Source: an uncultured Psychroserpens sp. (lineage in GTDB: Bacteria; Bacteroidota; Bacteroidia; Flavobacteriales; Flavobacteriaceae). From it: 64,000 bases of DNA. The notes under the pieces are model-generated. The model saw only the letters and a list, made by a program, of their open reading frames with translations, did not search any database and had not been told where the DNA came from. The stretch covers positions 62,001-126,000 of the forward strand of contig NZ_CANMRL010000005.1 in the NCBI RefSeq assembly GCF_947500255.1. Direction: 5' to 3'. How positions within the stretch are numbered: position 1 is the stretch's first letter; each line of letters starts with the position of its first letter. Position numbers and translations under genes: made by a program. This document shows positions 50,141 to 60,530 of the stretch, in pieces.

Positions 50141-50941
50141 ATGAAATATATTACTTTAGTTTTATGTGTTTGTCTTTTCCTATCCTGTTCTAAAGACAAG
50201 AGGACGTCTTCAGATTCTTTAGAAAAGAAAACGTCTTTAAACCCTTTATTGGTTAACTACATAGATGATATACCACATTTGATGAGGGCTTCTGATGCAG
50301 GTTTGGTTTTTGAAATTCTTACTCATGGTAAAGTTGCTGGTTCTATAGTGGGCGATACCTTAAGCTATTTTGTTTTGCAAAAAAATAATATTGTCATGGA
50401 AAATAGAAGAGGCTTTATGTGTTGCACCAATCATTTTGAATTTGATTCTACGGGGTTGCTAAGTAAGAAGAATATATTTACTGATTACTCCGAATTATAT
50501 ACTTATGAACGAACGCGACATAATGATACTATTTTTGAAAGTGAGATGTCTAATTTTGGATGGGGAATTCACTATAAATATGTCGTTAAAAACGAAAAAA
50601 TAATTTCAAGAGATGGTGAACTAGAAGAAGGGAAAATTATGAATTACCCAGAATTTTATGACCATATAGATTATTACTACAATGAAAAAGGACAACTCGT
50701 AAAGAAGACTATAAAGAAAAAGGATCATCCTAAAGCTGAATTTGGATTAAATCAAATTATGACTTATTCTTGGAACGAGACTATTTTAAAGCGAGTAACT
50801 GTGCAACAATTTAAAAAGGCAAATGATTCTCATTCTGTCTCCACTACAGTTATTCATATGGACAGTACTGGGTTTCCTATAGAAGAAACGATACTATCTC
50901 TACAAGACACGGTATATCGTGCTGTAATAATTAGAAAATAG
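50141..50941 (+). CDS. Hypothetical lipoprotein with signal Cys
   Basis: A 266-residue lipoprotein (YITLVLCVCLFLSCSKDK, lipobox LSC) from ATG 50141; the ORF track begins 52 codons earlier and runs through the microprotein and the terminator, which is rejected. The mature part is beta-rich with repeated YD/YN/Lys segments (HIDYYYNEKGQLVKKTIKKKDHPKAEF). YYNEKGQLVKK units resemble wing repeats of cell-surface proteins. No family assigned. Confidence 0.65.
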   Translation: MKYITLVLCVCLFLSCSKDKRTSSDSLEKKTSLNPLLVNYIDDIPHLMRASDAGLVFEILTHGKVAGSIVGDTLSYFVLQKNNIVMENRRGFMCCTNHFEFDSTGLLSKKNIFTDYSELYTYERTRHNDTIFESEMSNFGWGIHYKYVVKNEKIISRDGELEEGKIMNYPEFYDHIDYYYNEKGQLVKKTIKKKDHPKAEFGLNQIMTYSWNETILKRVTVQQFKKANDSHSVSTTVIHMDSTGFPIEETILSLQDTVYRAVIIRK

Positions 50942-50981
50942 AGACGTCTCTTAGTCTCTGTAATCTTACTTCTCGTTTTTA

Positions 50982-51012
50982 TTTAAAACAATAAGATATT
51001 TAACTACATTTG
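50982..51012 (+). promoter_or_regulatory. Promoter of the ychF gene
   Basis: TACATTTG (51005-51012, TAnnTTTG) with TTTA (50982-50985) exactly 19 bases upstream; ATG at 51033. Confidence 0.5.
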
Positions 51013-51032
51013 CACTCGCAAAAACAAAACTT

Positions 51033-52127
51033 ATGAAAGCTGGAATTGTAGGATTACCAAACGTAGGTAAATCGACCTTATTTAACTGTTTATCTAATGC
51101 TAAAGCGCAGAGCGCAAATTTTCCGTTTTGTACGATTGAACCCAATATTGGTGTGGTTAATGTGCCAGATCCAAGGCTTCAAAAATTAGAGTCTTTGGTA
51201 AACCCTGAGCGTGTTATGCCAGCTACTGTTGAAATCGTAGATATTGCAGGCTTGGTAAAAGGCGCAAGTAAAGGTGAAGGTTTAGGAAATCAGTTTTTGG
51301 GAAATATTCGTGAAACTGATGCCATTCTTCATGTGTTGCGTTGTTTTGATAATGATAATATTGTGCATGTAGATGGAAGCGTAGATCCTATTCGTGATAA
51401 GGAAACTATCGATATGGAATTGCAGCTTAAGGATCTTGAAACTGTAGAAAAGAAACTCGATAAAGTGAAGCGTGCAGCAAAAACTGGGAATAAAGAGGCA
51501 CAAAAAGAGGAAGCAGTATTGCTAAAACTTAAAGATGGTCTCGAAGCTGGGAAATCGGTTAGAGCATTGGAGTTTAGCGATGATGAACAAGAGGAATTTG
51601 TTGGTCCTGCGCAATTGATTACTTCTAAGCCAGTGATGTATGTATGTAATGTCGATGAGGCAAGCGCTGTATCTGGAAATGCTTATGTAGAGCAAGTAAG
51701 AGCAGCTGTAAAAGATGAAAAAGCAGAAGTTTTGGTTTTAGCCGTTGGTACTGAAGCAGACATTAATGAACTTGATGACTACGAAGAACGTCAAATGTTT
51801 CTTCAAGATATTGGTTTAGACGAGCCAGGTTCTTCAAAACTTATAAGATCTGCTTACAAGTTATTAAATCAACAAACGTATTTTACTGCTGGTGTCAAGG
51901 AAGTTAGAGCATGGACAGTTGATATAGGCGCAACAGCACCTCAAGCTGCTGGTGTGATTCACACCGACTTTGAAAAAGGTTTCATTAGAGCAGAGGTTAT
52001 TGCCTATGACGACTATGTGCAGTATGGTAGTGAGGCAAAAGTTAAAGAAGCCGGTAAAATGCGTGTTGAAGGTAAAAATTATATTGTCAAGGATGGTGAT
52101 GTTATGCACTTCTTATTTAATGTATAA
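51033..52127 (+). CDS. ychF: YchF family ATPase (Obg-like)
   Basis: A 364-residue P-loop protein of the Obg/YchF group: [12 protein letters not shown] (P-loop), [20 protein letters not shown] (switch), the YchF-specific NVDE (replacing NKxD, giving ATP preference), a coiled-coil middle and a C-terminal TGS-like domain ([30 protein letters not shown]). YchF binds ribosomes and takes part in redox/stress regulation of translation. The stop shares one base with the next gene's start (TAATG). Confidence 0.97.
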   Translation: MKAGIVGLPNVGKSTLFNCLSNAKAQSANFPFCTIEPNIGVVNVPDPRLQKLESLVNPERVMPATVEIVDIAGLVKGASKGEGLGNQFLGNIRETDAILHVLRCFDNDNIVHVDGSVDPIRDKETIDMELQLKDLETVEKKLDKVKRAAKTGNKEAQKEEAVLLKLKDGLEAGKSVRALEFSDDEQEEFVGPAQLITSKPVMYVCNVDEASAVSGNAYVEQVRAAVKDEKAEVLVLAVGTEADINELDDYEERQMFLQDIGLDEPGSSKLIRSAYKLLNQQTYFTAGVKEVRAWTVDIGATAPQAAGVIHTDFEKGFIRAEVIAYDDYVQYGSEAKVKEAGKMRVEGKNYIVKDGDVMHFLFNV

Positions 52128-52591
52128 TGCCTTTAATCGAAATCAAGACTTTTATTAAAGCAGACATTCAAGTCTGTTTTGATTTGTCTCGTGATATAGA
52201 TTTTCATAAATCGTCCATGGTACATTCTGGCGAAAAAGCCGTTGCAGGTAAAATGTCAGGCTTGATCGCACTAGGAGAATGGGTAACATGGGAAGCTAAA
52301 CACTTCGGAGTTACACAGAAGCTAACCTCTAAAATTACACAATTTGATCCTCCCTACTATTTTGTAGATGAAATGGTTTCTGGAGCTTTTAAATCGTTTA
52401 AGCATGAACATCGATTTCAAGTTGAAAATGACTATACTGTGATGATTGACACGTTTTATTTTCAATCGCCTTTTGGGATCTTAGGAAAAATCGCCAATGT
52501 TCTGTTTTTAAAGCGCTATATGACCAATTTATTAGTGACTCGAAATACGTTTTTGAAAGAAAAAGCTGAAGAATTATCTTATAATCAATAA
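52127..52591 (+). CDS. SRPBCC-fold protein
   Basis: A 154-residue protein of the START/SRPBCC (helix-grip) fold: IKTFIKADIQVCFDLSRDIDFHKSSM at the start, then GLIALGEWVTWEAKHFGVTQKLTSKITQFDPPYYFVDEM and a long C-terminal helix (TNLLVTRNTFLKEKAEELS). These domains bind hydrophobic ligands. It is coupled to ychF by a one-base overlap. Ligand unknown. Confidence 0.82.
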   Translation: MPLIEIKTFIKADIQVCFDLSRDIDFHKSSMVHSGEKAVAGKMSGLIALGEWVTWEAKHFGVTQKLTSKITQFDPPYYFVDEMVSGAFKSFKHEHRFQVENDYTVMIDTFYFQSPFGILGKIANVLFLKRYMTNLLVTRNTFLKEKAEELSYNQ

Positions 52592-52708
52592 AACAGTAAC
52601 GTTCTCAACAATATTGGGCTTTTATTGTTAATTACTTTGTGGGATCCCTATTTCATTTTTTGTAACGTTATGTTATATTAGCGTTCTATCTTAATTTTTC
52701 ATCCATTT

Positions 52709-54568
52709 ATGTCTCAAGAAACCAAATATACCGAAGATAACATACGCTCGCTCGATTGGAAAGAACACATCAGAATGCGACCTGGTATGTATATTGGTAA
52801 ATTAGGTGATGGCTCATCACCAGATGATGGTATATATATATTACTTAAAGAAGTTTTAGATAATTCCATTGACGAATATGTCATGGGAGCAGGTAAAACT
52901 ATAGAAATTTCTATCCAAGGTAATAAAGTGATCGTAAGGGATTATGGACGAGGAATTCCATTAGGAAAAGTAGTTGATGTAGTTTCTAAAATGAACACTG
53001 GAGGAAAATATGATTCTAGAGCTTTTAAGAAATCTGTCGGATTAAATGGTGTTGGTACAAAAGCGGTAAATGCTTTATCTAATTATTTCCGAGTAGAATC
53101 AACACGTGATGGGAAGTCTGCTTCGGCCGAATTTGAACAAGGAAATCTTTCTAACCAAGAATTGCTTGATGACACATCTAGACGAAAAGGTACCAAAGTG
53201 TCATTTATTCCAGATGAGACCATTTTCAAAAATTATAAGTATCGTAATGAGTACGTCTCAAAGATGCTTAAAAATTATGTGTATCTCAATACAGGACTAA
53301 CAATCGTTTTTAATGGAGAAAAGTATTTTAGTGAGAACGGACTTAAAGATCTCTTATCTGAAAACATAAATGAAACAGATCGCCTCTATGATATTATCCA
53401 TTTAAAAGGAAATGATATTGAAGTGGCACTAACACATAGTAAAACACAATACAGCGAAGAATATCACAGTTTTGTAAATGGACAAAACACAACACAAGGA
53501 GGAACGCATTTAGCAGCGTTTAGAGAAGCTCTAGTGAAAACCTTGCGTGAGTTCTACGGAAAGAACTATGAAGCGTCAGATATTAGAAAATCTGTAGCTT
53601 CAGCGATCTCAATCAAAGTCATGGAGCCTGTTTTTGAAAGTCAGACAAAAACAAAATTAGGTTCTACAGATATGGGAGGAGACTTGCCAACGGTAAGAAC
53701 ATATATTAACGATTTTATGAAGCGTTATCTGGATAACTACTTGCATAAAAATCCAGATACTGCAGAGAAAATTCAACGTAAGATCTTACAAGCTGAGCGC
53801 GAACGTAAGGAGCTTTCAGGAATTAGAAAGCTAGCAAAAGATAGAGCAAAGAAGGCAAGTTTGCACAATAAAAAATTGCGGGATTGTCGTGTGCATTTTG
53901 GAGATACCAAAAATGAACGTAATCTAGAGACTACATTATTTATTACAGAGGGAGATTCTGCATCTGGTAGTATCACAAAATCAAGAGATGTCAATACCCA
54001 AGCCGTTTTCAGTTTAAAAGGAAAACCTCTTAATTGTTATGGTTTGAGTAAAAAAATTGTCTATGAAAATGAAGAGTTTAATTTATTGCAAGCTGCTTTA
54101 AATATTGAAGAATCACTAGAAGATTTGCGTTATAATTATATCGTAATTGCTACCGATGCTGATGTCGACGGTATGCATATTAGATTATTGTTAATTACAT
54201 TTTTCTTACAGTTTTTTCCAGAAGTCATTAAGGAAGGACATCTGTATATATTACAAACACCTTTATTTAGAGTCCGAAATAAAAAAGAAACCATCTATTG
54301 CTACTCAGATGAGGAACGTCGCAATGCCATTGAGAAGTTGAAACCAAAACCAGAAATTACCCGATTTAAAGGTCTTGGTGAGATTTCTCCAGATGAATTT
54401 GTGCATTTCATTGGTGATGATATTCGTTTAGATCCAGTAATGCTAGATAAAGACATGTCGATTGAGGAATTGTTATCTTTCTACATGGGAAAAAATACGC
54501 CATCTCGTCAAGAGTTTATTATAAATAATTTGAAAGTTGAATTAGATTTGGTTGAAGACGAAAAGTAG
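52709..54568 (+). CDS. parE: Topoisomerase IV subunit B (GyrB/ParE family)
   Basis: A 619-residue type IIA topoisomerase ATPase subunit: N-terminal GHKL ATPase ([56 protein letters not shown]), transducer and a TOPRIM domain ([11 protein letters not shown], and [10 protein letters not shown]). The lack of a long insert and its operon with a ParC-like gene support the ParE assignment. ATG 52709 gives the standard start; the upstream TGTAACGTTA sequence at 52661 is unexplained. The gene is followed with one base between stop and next start by a retropepsin-like gene. Confidence 0.93.
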   Translation: MSQETKYTEDNIRSLDWKEHIRMRPGMYIGKLGDGSSPDDGIYILLKEVLDNSIDEYVMGAGKTIEISIQGNKVIVRDYGRGIPLGKVVDVVSKMNTGGKYDSRAFKKSVGLNGVGTKAVNALSNYFRVESTRDGKSASAEFEQGNLSNQELLDDTSRRKGTKVSFIPDETIFKNYKYRNEYVSKMLKNYVYLNTGLTIVFNGEKYFSENGLKDLLSENINETDRLYDIIHLKGNDIEVALTHSKTQYSEEYHSFVNGQNTTQGGTHLAAFREALVKTLREFYGKNYEASDIRKSVASAISIKVMEPVFESQTKTKLGSTDMGGDLPTVRTYINDFMKRYLDNYLHKNPDTAEKIQRKILQAERERKELSGIRKLAKDRAKKASLHNKKLRDCRVHFGDTKNERNLETTLFITEGDSASGSITKSRDVNTQAVFSLKGKPLNCYGLSKKIVYENEEFNLLQAALNIEESLEDLRYNYIVIATDADVDGMHIRLLLITFFLQFFPEVIKEGHLYILQTPLFRVRNKKETIYCYSDEERRNAIEKLKPKPEITRFKGLGEISPDEFVHFIGDDIRLDPVMLDKDMSIEELLSFYMGKNTPSRQEFIINNLKVELDLVEDEK

Positions 54569-54569
54569 A

Positions 54570-55805
54570 ATGAAGTGTATTAATCAAATCGTATTTAAGC
54601 TAATTATCCTTGCTTTTACTTTAAGTGCTTGCGCTCAAAGTAGTAGCCTTAGGCAAGGAAAAGTTAATGCTAAGAATTATTATGAAGAAATTCCATTTGA
54701 GTTCGAGAAAAACAAAATCATTGTCCCAGTAGAAATAGAAGGAAAGGTGTATAGGTTTTTGTTGGATACAGGAGCTCCTAATATTATATCTTCTGAAGTT
54801 TTACAAGCTGTAAAGCCTAAAGTAGTAACAACGATTCCCACGACTGATGCTAACAGAAAACGTCAACAATTAGATGTAGTGTCGCTAAAAAGTTTAAAGC
54901 TTGGTAGTATTGAGTTTGAAAATGCAACAGCATTAGTATATGACCTCAATGGAAGTGATATTTTTAAATGTTTTGGTGTTGACGGGTTTATTGGTAGCAA
55001 CTTACTCAAACAGTCTATTATTCAATTTGATGCTTCGAATAAAGTTTTAATACTAACAGATAAACCAAAAAAACTAGGCTTAAATAAGAAAGAATCTAGC
55101 AAAATTAAATTGGTTGGTAATCAAAGCAGCCCCTATGTTTGGATTGAACTTTACGGAAAAGAAAAAGGCAGAGAACTCGTTTTAATTGACACAGGTATGG
55201 GAGATCTATATGATCTGTCTCGAGAAAATTATGATATTTTTAAATCCAAAGCTATCTTTAATGCTATTGGTCAAAGTGATGGAGCATCATCTGTAAGTTT
55301 ATTTGGTGAAGTACCTGTGAATAATCAGTTAAGAGTACATTTGCCGAAATTGGTTATCAATGATTTTGAAATTGAAAATTGTATCACTCATACCACCAAA
55401 GACAATAATTCTAAAATAGGCGCTGAATTATTAAATTATGGCGTAATGACAATCGATTATAGAAATAAACGATTTTACTTCAAACCAAAAACAGAAACAT
55501 TAGATGTGAGTAAGCCAATGTCTGGTTATACTTCGACATTTAAAAATAATACTATTGTTGTTGGCTATGTTTGGGATAAAGCGTTACAGAAAAAACTTAA
55601 TTATGGTGACCAAATCCTAGCCGTAAATGGAGAAGAAATCACAGAAAGTAAAATTTGTGACTATATTACTAAAGCTTCAAATACAGAAGAATTAAAACAA
55701 TTAACTTTAAAAATAAAAAATAAAGAGGGAGAACTTTTAGATGTAGATATTACAAAAAAAGACCTCTCTACTATTTTAAGTGATTTTAATATTAAATTAA
55801 ATTAG
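54570..55805 (+). CDS. Retropepsin-like aspartic protease with PDZ domain
   Basis: A 411-residue protein (from ATG 54570; the ORF track adds six codons overlapping parE) with a lipoprotein-like signal (LIILAFTLSACAQSSS). It has two aspartic-protease half-sites: FLLDTGAPN (about residue 70) and LVLIDTGMGD (about residue 200), then a C-terminal PDZ domain (VWDKALQKKLNYGDQILAVNGEEI). This pairs two retropepsin halves in one chain, so it could form the active site within one molecule. It sits between parE and parC and is coupled to both, which is unusual; function there is unknown, perhaps just operon hitch-hiking. Confidence 0.82.
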   Translation: MKCINQIVFKLIILAFTLSACAQSSSLRQGKVNAKNYYEEIPFEFEKNKIIVPVEIEGKVYRFLLDTGAPNIISSEVLQAVKPKVVTTIPTTDANRKRQQLDVVSLKSLKLGSIEFENATALVYDLNGSDIFKCFGVDGFIGSNLLKQSIIQFDASNKVLILTDKPKKLGLNKKESSKIKLVGNQSSPYVWIELYGKEKGRELVLIDTGMGDLYDLSRENYDIFKSKAIFNAIGQSDGASSVSLFGEVPVNNQLRVHLPKLVINDFEIENCITHTTKDNNSKIGAELLNYGVMTIDYRNKRFYFKPKTETLDVSKPMSGYTSTFKNNTIVVGYVWDKALQKKLNYGDQILAVNGEEITESKICDYITKASNTEELKQLTLKIKNKEGELLDVDITKKDLSTILSDFNIKLN

Positions 55806-55809
55806 TACA

Positions 55810-56292
55810 ATGCGTACCAATAATTCAAAAGTAAAGAACACAATCATATCAGTATACTTTGTATTGATACTTCTTGCTGTGCTTTTTGCGACTGTCTTTA
55901 GGGCGTTTAGTGATGTCACTGATAATCCAGCGTTTACTTTTTTAATTATTGTTTTTGGGTTTGTGATGCTTTTAGTTTTAGTGCATTACATTTCAAAATA
56001 TTTTGAGTATGATAGTGATGGTATTAAAGTCGTGGCAATTAATCGAGGGTTGTTACTTTCAGAAAAATACAATTACAGAGAGCATAGATTAGAATTTGAA
56101 AAAGAACGATTATATGCTTTTAAGTTTAGAAACTACATCGTTTATAAAACACTTACGTTTTGTCTTAAAGATAGTCGCGGTAGAAAAACCAAGCAGTCCT
56201 TCAATGTGACTCTGGTTTCTCGAAAAAAGCGACGCTATATAAGGCAGTCTTTAAGTAAAATTATTAAAATGAATAAAAACAAGAAAGATTAA
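55810..56292 (+). CDS. Hypothetical two-helix membrane protein
   Basis: A 160-residue protein with two hydrophobic segments (VYFVLILLAVLFATVFRAF and FTFLIIVFGFVMLLVLVHYI) and a basic soluble C-terminal domain (RGLLLSEKYNYREHRLEFEKERLYAFKFRNY, KKRRYIRQSLSKIIKMNKNKKD). It starts four bases after the protease stop and its own stop shares one base with parC start (TAATG). No family recognised. Confidence 0.7.
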   Translation: MRTNNSKVKNTIISVYFVLILLAVLFATVFRAFSDVTDNPAFTFLIIVFGFVMLLVLVHYISKYFEYDSDGIKVVAINRGLLLSEKYNYREHRLEFEKERLYAFKFRNYIVYKTLTFCLKDSRGRKTKQSFNVTLVSRKKRRYIRQSLSKIIKMNKNKKD

Positions 56293-58940
56293 TGAGCGAA
56301 GATAATACTGATATGATTGATAATCAAGATGAACCACAAGAAAGCATTACCAGAGTTACTGGTATGTATAAAGATTGGTTTTTAGATTATGCATCTTATG
56401 TAATCCTCGAAAGAGCAGTTCCTGCAATTGAAGACGGTTTCAAGCCTGTGCAACGTCGTATTATGCATTCTATGAAAGATTTAGATGACGGTCGATATAA
56501 TAAGGTTGCAAATATAGTTGGTCACACCATGCAGTACCATCCTCATGGAGACGCTAGTATAGCTGATGCCATGGTTCAGATTGGTCAAAAAGACCTTCTT
56601 ATCGACACGCAAGGAAACTGGGGAAACATACTTACAGGTGATAGCGCTGCTGCTTCTCGTTACATAGAAGCACGCATTTCTAAGTTTGGATTGGACGTGG
56701 TTTATAATCCAAAAATCACACAATGGCAAGCGAGTTATGATGGTCGTCGTAAAGAGCCAATCAATCTTCCAGTGATGTTTCCTTTACTTCTAGCTCAAGG
56801 AGGAGAAGGTATTGCTGTAGGATTGTCAACCAAAATATTGCCTCATAATTTTATCGAACTTATAGAGGCTTCTATTAAGCACCTTAAAGGGAAACGTTTC
56901 ACTATTGTTCCAGATTTTCCAACAGCAGGTATTGCTGATGTATCTAATTATAATGACGGACTTCGAGGAGGAAAGGTTCGTGTACGTGCTAAGATCTCTC
57001 AATTAGACAAAAATACTTTGGTTATTACCGAAATTCCTTTTGGAACAAACACATCATCTTTAATTGATTCTATTCTAAAAGCAAATGACAAAGGAAAGAT
57101 CAAGATTAAAAAAATCGAAGATAATACTGCAGCAGATGTAGAGATTTTGGTGCATTTACCTAGTGGCATTTCACCAGATAAAACTATAGATGCGCTTTAT
57201 GCATTTACGAATTGTGAAACTTCAATTTCGCCTCTAGGTTGTGTGATTGAAGATAATAAACCGTTGTTTATTGGTGTTTCTGAAATGTTGAGACGTTCAA
57301 CAGATAATACAGTTCAACTTCTGAAAAGTGAATTGGAAATCAAACTTGGTGAGTTTGAAGAGCAATGGCATTTTGCATCTTTAGAGCGTATTTTTATTGA
57401 AAATAGAATCTATCGTGATATTGAAGAAGAAGAAACTTGGGAAGGTGTGATTCAGGCTATCGATAAAGGATTGAAGCCTCATGTAAAGCATCTTAAACGT
57501 AAAATCACAGTCGAAGACATTACACGTCTAACTGAGATTAGAATTAAGCGTATTTCAAAATTTGATATTGACAAGGCGCAACAAAAAATTGATGCGCTAG
57601 AAGATCAAATTGCTGAGGTTAAACATCATTTGGCTAACCTTATCGATTATGCTATTTCCTATTTTCAACGTTTAAAAAAGGATTATGGCGACGGTCGTGA
57701 GCGTAAAACAGAAATTAGAACATTTGAAGATGTAGATGCAACTAAAGTTGTAATTAGAAATACAAAACTATATGTCAATAGAGCTGAAGGCTTCATAGGA
57801 ACATCGCTTAGAAGGGATGAGTATGTTTGCGACTGTAGTGATATTGATGACATCATCGTATTTACACAAGAGGGTAAAATGATGGTGACTAAGGTAGGTA
57901 GTAAAACTTTTGTTGGGAAAGATATTATCCATGTTGCTGTCTTTAAAAAGAAAGATAAACGTACTATCTATAATTTGATTTATCGTGATGGGAGTAAAGG
58001 GCCAACTTACGTGAAGCGTTTTGCGGTGACTTCTATGACAAGAGATAAAGAATATGACCTCACTAACGGATCAAAAAGTTCTAAGCTATGGTACTTTTCT
58101 GCAAACCCAAATGGAGAAGCAGAGGTTATTACAGTACACTTGCGCCAAGTAGGAAGTATTAAAAAACTTAAATGGGACTTAGATTTCGCTGATGTACTAA
58201 TTAAAGGTAGAGCTTCAAAAGGTAATCTAGTGACGAAGTATTCGGTTAAGAAAATAGAACTCAAAGAAAAGGGAGTTTCTACATTGAAACCACGTAAAAT
58301 ATGGTTTGATGATACAGTACAACGACTTAATGTTGATGAGCGTGGAGAATTAATAGGTGAATTTAGAGGGGAAGATCGATTGCTTATAATTACACAATCT
58401 GGTGTTGTGAAAACGATTTTACCAGAGTTAAGTACGCATTTTGATGATGATATGATTGTATTGGAAAAATGGATTCCGAAGAAACCTGTTTCTGTCGTAT
58501 ACTACAATGGTGAAAAGGAAATGTATTATGTTAAACGTTTTCTTATAGAGAATGAAGGTAAAGAAGAATCTTTTATTTCAGATCATCCAGACTCTCAATT
58601 AGAAATCGTTTCTACAGATTGGAAGCCAATGGCCGAAATAGAATTTAAAAAAGAGCGTGGAAAAGACAGAAAAGATAGCGAAGAGATTAATCTTGAAGAA
58701 TTTATAGCAATCAAAGGAATTAATGCTTTGGGTAATCAATTGACAAAAGAGAAAATTAACCAGGTCAATCTATTGGAACCATTACCATATGAGGCGCCTG
58801 AGGAGATTCCAGCAGTAGAAATTGAAGTGATTGATGAAACAGTAGAGCCTTCTGATTCGAAACCTGTTTCTGATGAAAAACCTGAAGATAATCCTAAAAA
58901 GGATTCTCAAGACGATGAAGGACAGATTACTTTGTTTTAA
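56292..58940 (+). CDS. parC: Topoisomerase IV subunit A (GyrA/ParC family)
   Basis: An 882-residue DNA-cleaving subunit of topoisomerase IV. The start (WFLDYASYVILERAVPAIEDGFKPVQRRI) and the helix-turn-helix of the breakage domain are present; the catalytic tyrosine is Tyr124 in ASRYIEARIS. A long coiled-coil gate and a C-terminal beta-pinwheel follow. The last 45 residues are an acidic, Pro/Ser-rich linker ending in GQITLF at the extreme C-terminus, which looks like a beta-clamp-binding peptide (QLxLF type). Co-transcribed with parE. Confidence 0.93.
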   Translation: MSEDNTDMIDNQDEPQESITRVTGMYKDWFLDYASYVILERAVPAIEDGFKPVQRRIMHSMKDLDDGRYNKVANIVGHTMQYHPHGDASIADAMVQIGQKDLLIDTQGNWGNILTGDSAAASRYIEARISKFGLDVVYNPKITQWQASYDGRRKEPINLPVMFPLLLAQGGEGIAVGLSTKILPHNFIELIEASIKHLKGKRFTIVPDFPTAGIADVSNYNDGLRGGKVRVRAKISQLDKNTLVITEIPFGTNTSSLIDSILKANDKGKIKIKKIEDNTAADVEILVHLPSGISPDKTIDALYAFTNCETSISPLGCVIEDNKPLFIGVSEMLRRSTDNTVQLLKSELEIKLGEFEEQWHFASLERIFIENRIYRDIEEEETWEGVIQAIDKGLKPHVKHLKRKITVEDITRLTEIRIKRISKFDIDKAQQKIDALEDQIAEVKHHLANLIDYAISYFQRLKKDYGDGRERKTEIRTFEDVDATKVVIRNTKLYVNRAEGFIGTSLRRDEYVCDCSDIDDIIVFTQEGKMMVTKVGSKTFVGKDIIHVAVFKKKDKRTIYNLIYRDGSKGPTYVKRFAVTSMTRDKEYDLTNGSKSSKLWYFSANPNGEAEVITVHLRQVGSIKKLKWDLDFADVLIKGRASKGNLVTKYSVKKIELKEKGVSTLKPRKIWFDDTVQRLNVDERGELIGEFRGEDRLLIITQSGVVKTILPELSTHFDDDMIVLEKWIPKKPVSVVYYNGEKEMYYVKRFLIENEGKEESFISDHPDSQLEIVSTDWKPMAEIEFKKERGKDRKDSEEINLEEFIAIKGINALGNQLTKEKINQVNLLEPLPYEAPEEIPAVEIEVIDETVEPSDSKPVSDEKPEDNPKKDSQDDEGQITLF

Positions 58941-59101
58941 TTGATATTTATCATTTCATGGGATTTTAGTGTTTCAGTAATTTGATTTTTTAGTAAGGGT
59001 TGAGGTAGTCGAAAGTGTAGTTTTAACATTTTTTAACTGACCGATTGTATGTATTTGATTTTTTTGTCGTTTTAACAACAACCTATTAACTATTAATCTT
59101 T

Positions 59102-59539
59102 ATGAAGCATAAAATCATAGTTGCTTTGTGTATACTTTTTTCAGTATCCGCATTTTCTCAAGAATGGATTACCGATTTTAATACGGCTAAATCTTCGGCT
59201 CAAAAAGACAGCAAAAAAATAGTACTGGTTTTTCAAGGATCAGATTGGTGCGCACCTTGTATTAAATTAGATAAGGAAATATGGCATACAGATGAATTTA
59301 AAACATATGCCAAAGATCATTTTATAATGCTTAAAGCTGATTTTCCAAAACGAAAGAAAAATGCATTACCTCAATCTCAGCAAGAGCACAATAATAAATT
59401 AGCTGAAACTTATAATAAAAATGGATACTTTCCTTTTGTTGTTGTTTTAGATGCTAAAGGGAATAAGTTAGGAGCTATTGGTTATAAAAAAGTATCACCT
59501 TCCGATTACATAAAAATCTTAGAGTCTTTTAAATTATAA
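59102..59539 (+). CDS. Secreted thioredoxin-fold protein
   Basis: A 145-residue protein with a signal peptide (IVALCILFSVSAFSQ) and a thioredoxin-like domain: VFQGSDWCAPCIKLDKEIW carries the CxxC redox pair, and the cis-Pro region is GYFPFVVVLDAKGNKLG. It probably works in the periplasm. First gene of a thioredoxin-ApbE-DUF4266-DUF3570 run with gaps of 4-21 bases (one overlap of 8). A reductive partner for the Cys-rich DUF4266 protein is a natural guess. Confidence 0.85.
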   Translation: MKHKIIVALCILFSVSAFSQEWITDFNTAKSSAQKDSKKIVLVFQGSDWCAPCIKLDKEIWHTDEFKTYAKDHFIMLKADFPKRKKNALPQSQQEHNNKLAETYNKNGYFPFVVVLDAKGNKLGAIGYKKVSPSDYIKILESFKL

Positions 59540-59543
59540 TACT

Positions 59544-60530
59544 TTGAAAAAGACCTCAATACTAATTTTTTTACTTCTCGCACAGTTTTGTGTTCAAGGA
59601 CAGATTACACACAAGCGAACTTTAAAGCTTATGGGTAGTCGATTTGATATTACAGTAGTGGCAAAAGACACTATTCAGGCTAACCAACATATTGACTTAG
59701 CAGTCTCGGAAATAACTAGAATTGAAAAATTGATTTCTTCGTGGGATGTAAAATCTCAAACTTCCGAAATTAATAGAAATGCTGGTTTTAAACCAGTAGT
59801 AGTAGATAAAGAGTTGTTTGATTTAATTCAACGCTCATTATCTATCTCTAAATTAACAGATGGCGCCTTTGATATTTCCTATGCTTCAATGGATAAAATT
59901 TGGAAGTTTGATGGAAGTATGAAGCAAATGCCTTCAAAAACAGATATAAAAGCATCAGTTGAAAAAGTTGGGTACGAAAATGTAGTGTTGAATTCTAATA
60001 ATTCTTCAGTTTTTTTAAAAGAAAAGGGAATGAAGATTGGCTTTGGAGCCATAGGGAAAGGTTATGCAGCCGATAAAGCCAAATCTCTTTTGAAATCCAA
60101 AGGAGTAACCTCAGGAATTATAAATGCTTCGGGAGATATGAATACTTGGGGTAAACAGGTAAGTGGTGACGAATGGAACGTGGCAATCACTAACCCATTG
60201 GACAAAGCCAAAGCTTATGCACTGTTACCTATATCTAATGGAGCAGTAGTGACTTCGGGTAATTACGAGAAACATGTCACGTTTAACAATAAGCGTTATT
60301 CTCATATTATAGATCCTAGAACAGGTTATCCATCATCGGGAATTATAAGTGTTACTGTATTTGCTCCAAAAGCCGAGTTAGCCGATGCGTTAGCAACTTC
60401 GGTATTTGTTATGGGAATAGATGTAGGCCTAAATAGGATAAATCAATTACAAAATATAGAGTGCATTATCATTGATGATAATGGCAATCTCTTTACATCA
60501 AATAATATAAAAATCAAATCAGATGATTAA
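59544..60530 (+). CDS. apbE: FAD:protein FMN transferase
   Basis: A 328-residue ApbE protein that attaches FMN to Thr/Ser of target proteins outside the cytoplasm. Signal peptide (SILIFLLLAQFCVQGQ), then MGSRFDITVVAKD (start of the ApbE fold), IGKGYAADKAKSLL, INASGDMNTWG, HIIDPRTGYP and ADALATSVFVMG with the metal-binding region. The start is a TTG (59544) because the signal peptide follows directly. Overlaps the next gene by 8 bases. No target with an obvious flavinylation motif (S/T-G-A-T/S type) is seen in this window. Confidence 0.92.
   Translation: MKKTSILIFLLLAQFCVQGQITHKRTLKLMGSRFDITVVAKDTIQANQHIDLAVSEITRIEKLISSWDVKSQTSEINRNAGFKPVVVDKELFDLIQRSLSISKLTDGAFDISYASMDKIWKFDGSMKQMPSKTDIKASVEKVGYENVVLNSNNSSVFLKEKGMKIGFGAIGKGYAADKAKSLLKSKGVTSGIINASGDMNTWGKQVSGDEWNVAITNPLDKAKAYALLPISNGAVVTSGNYEKHVTFNNKRYSHIIDPRTGYPSSGIISVTVFAPKAELADALATSVFVMGIDVGLNRINQLQNIECIIIDDNGNLFTSNNIKIKSDD

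Noticed and set aside
50940-50960. GAGACGTCTC palindrome and AGAGAC/GTCTCT repeat after the lipoprotein gene
   Set aside because: Too weak and lacks a T run for a terminator; no second copy to suggest an operator.
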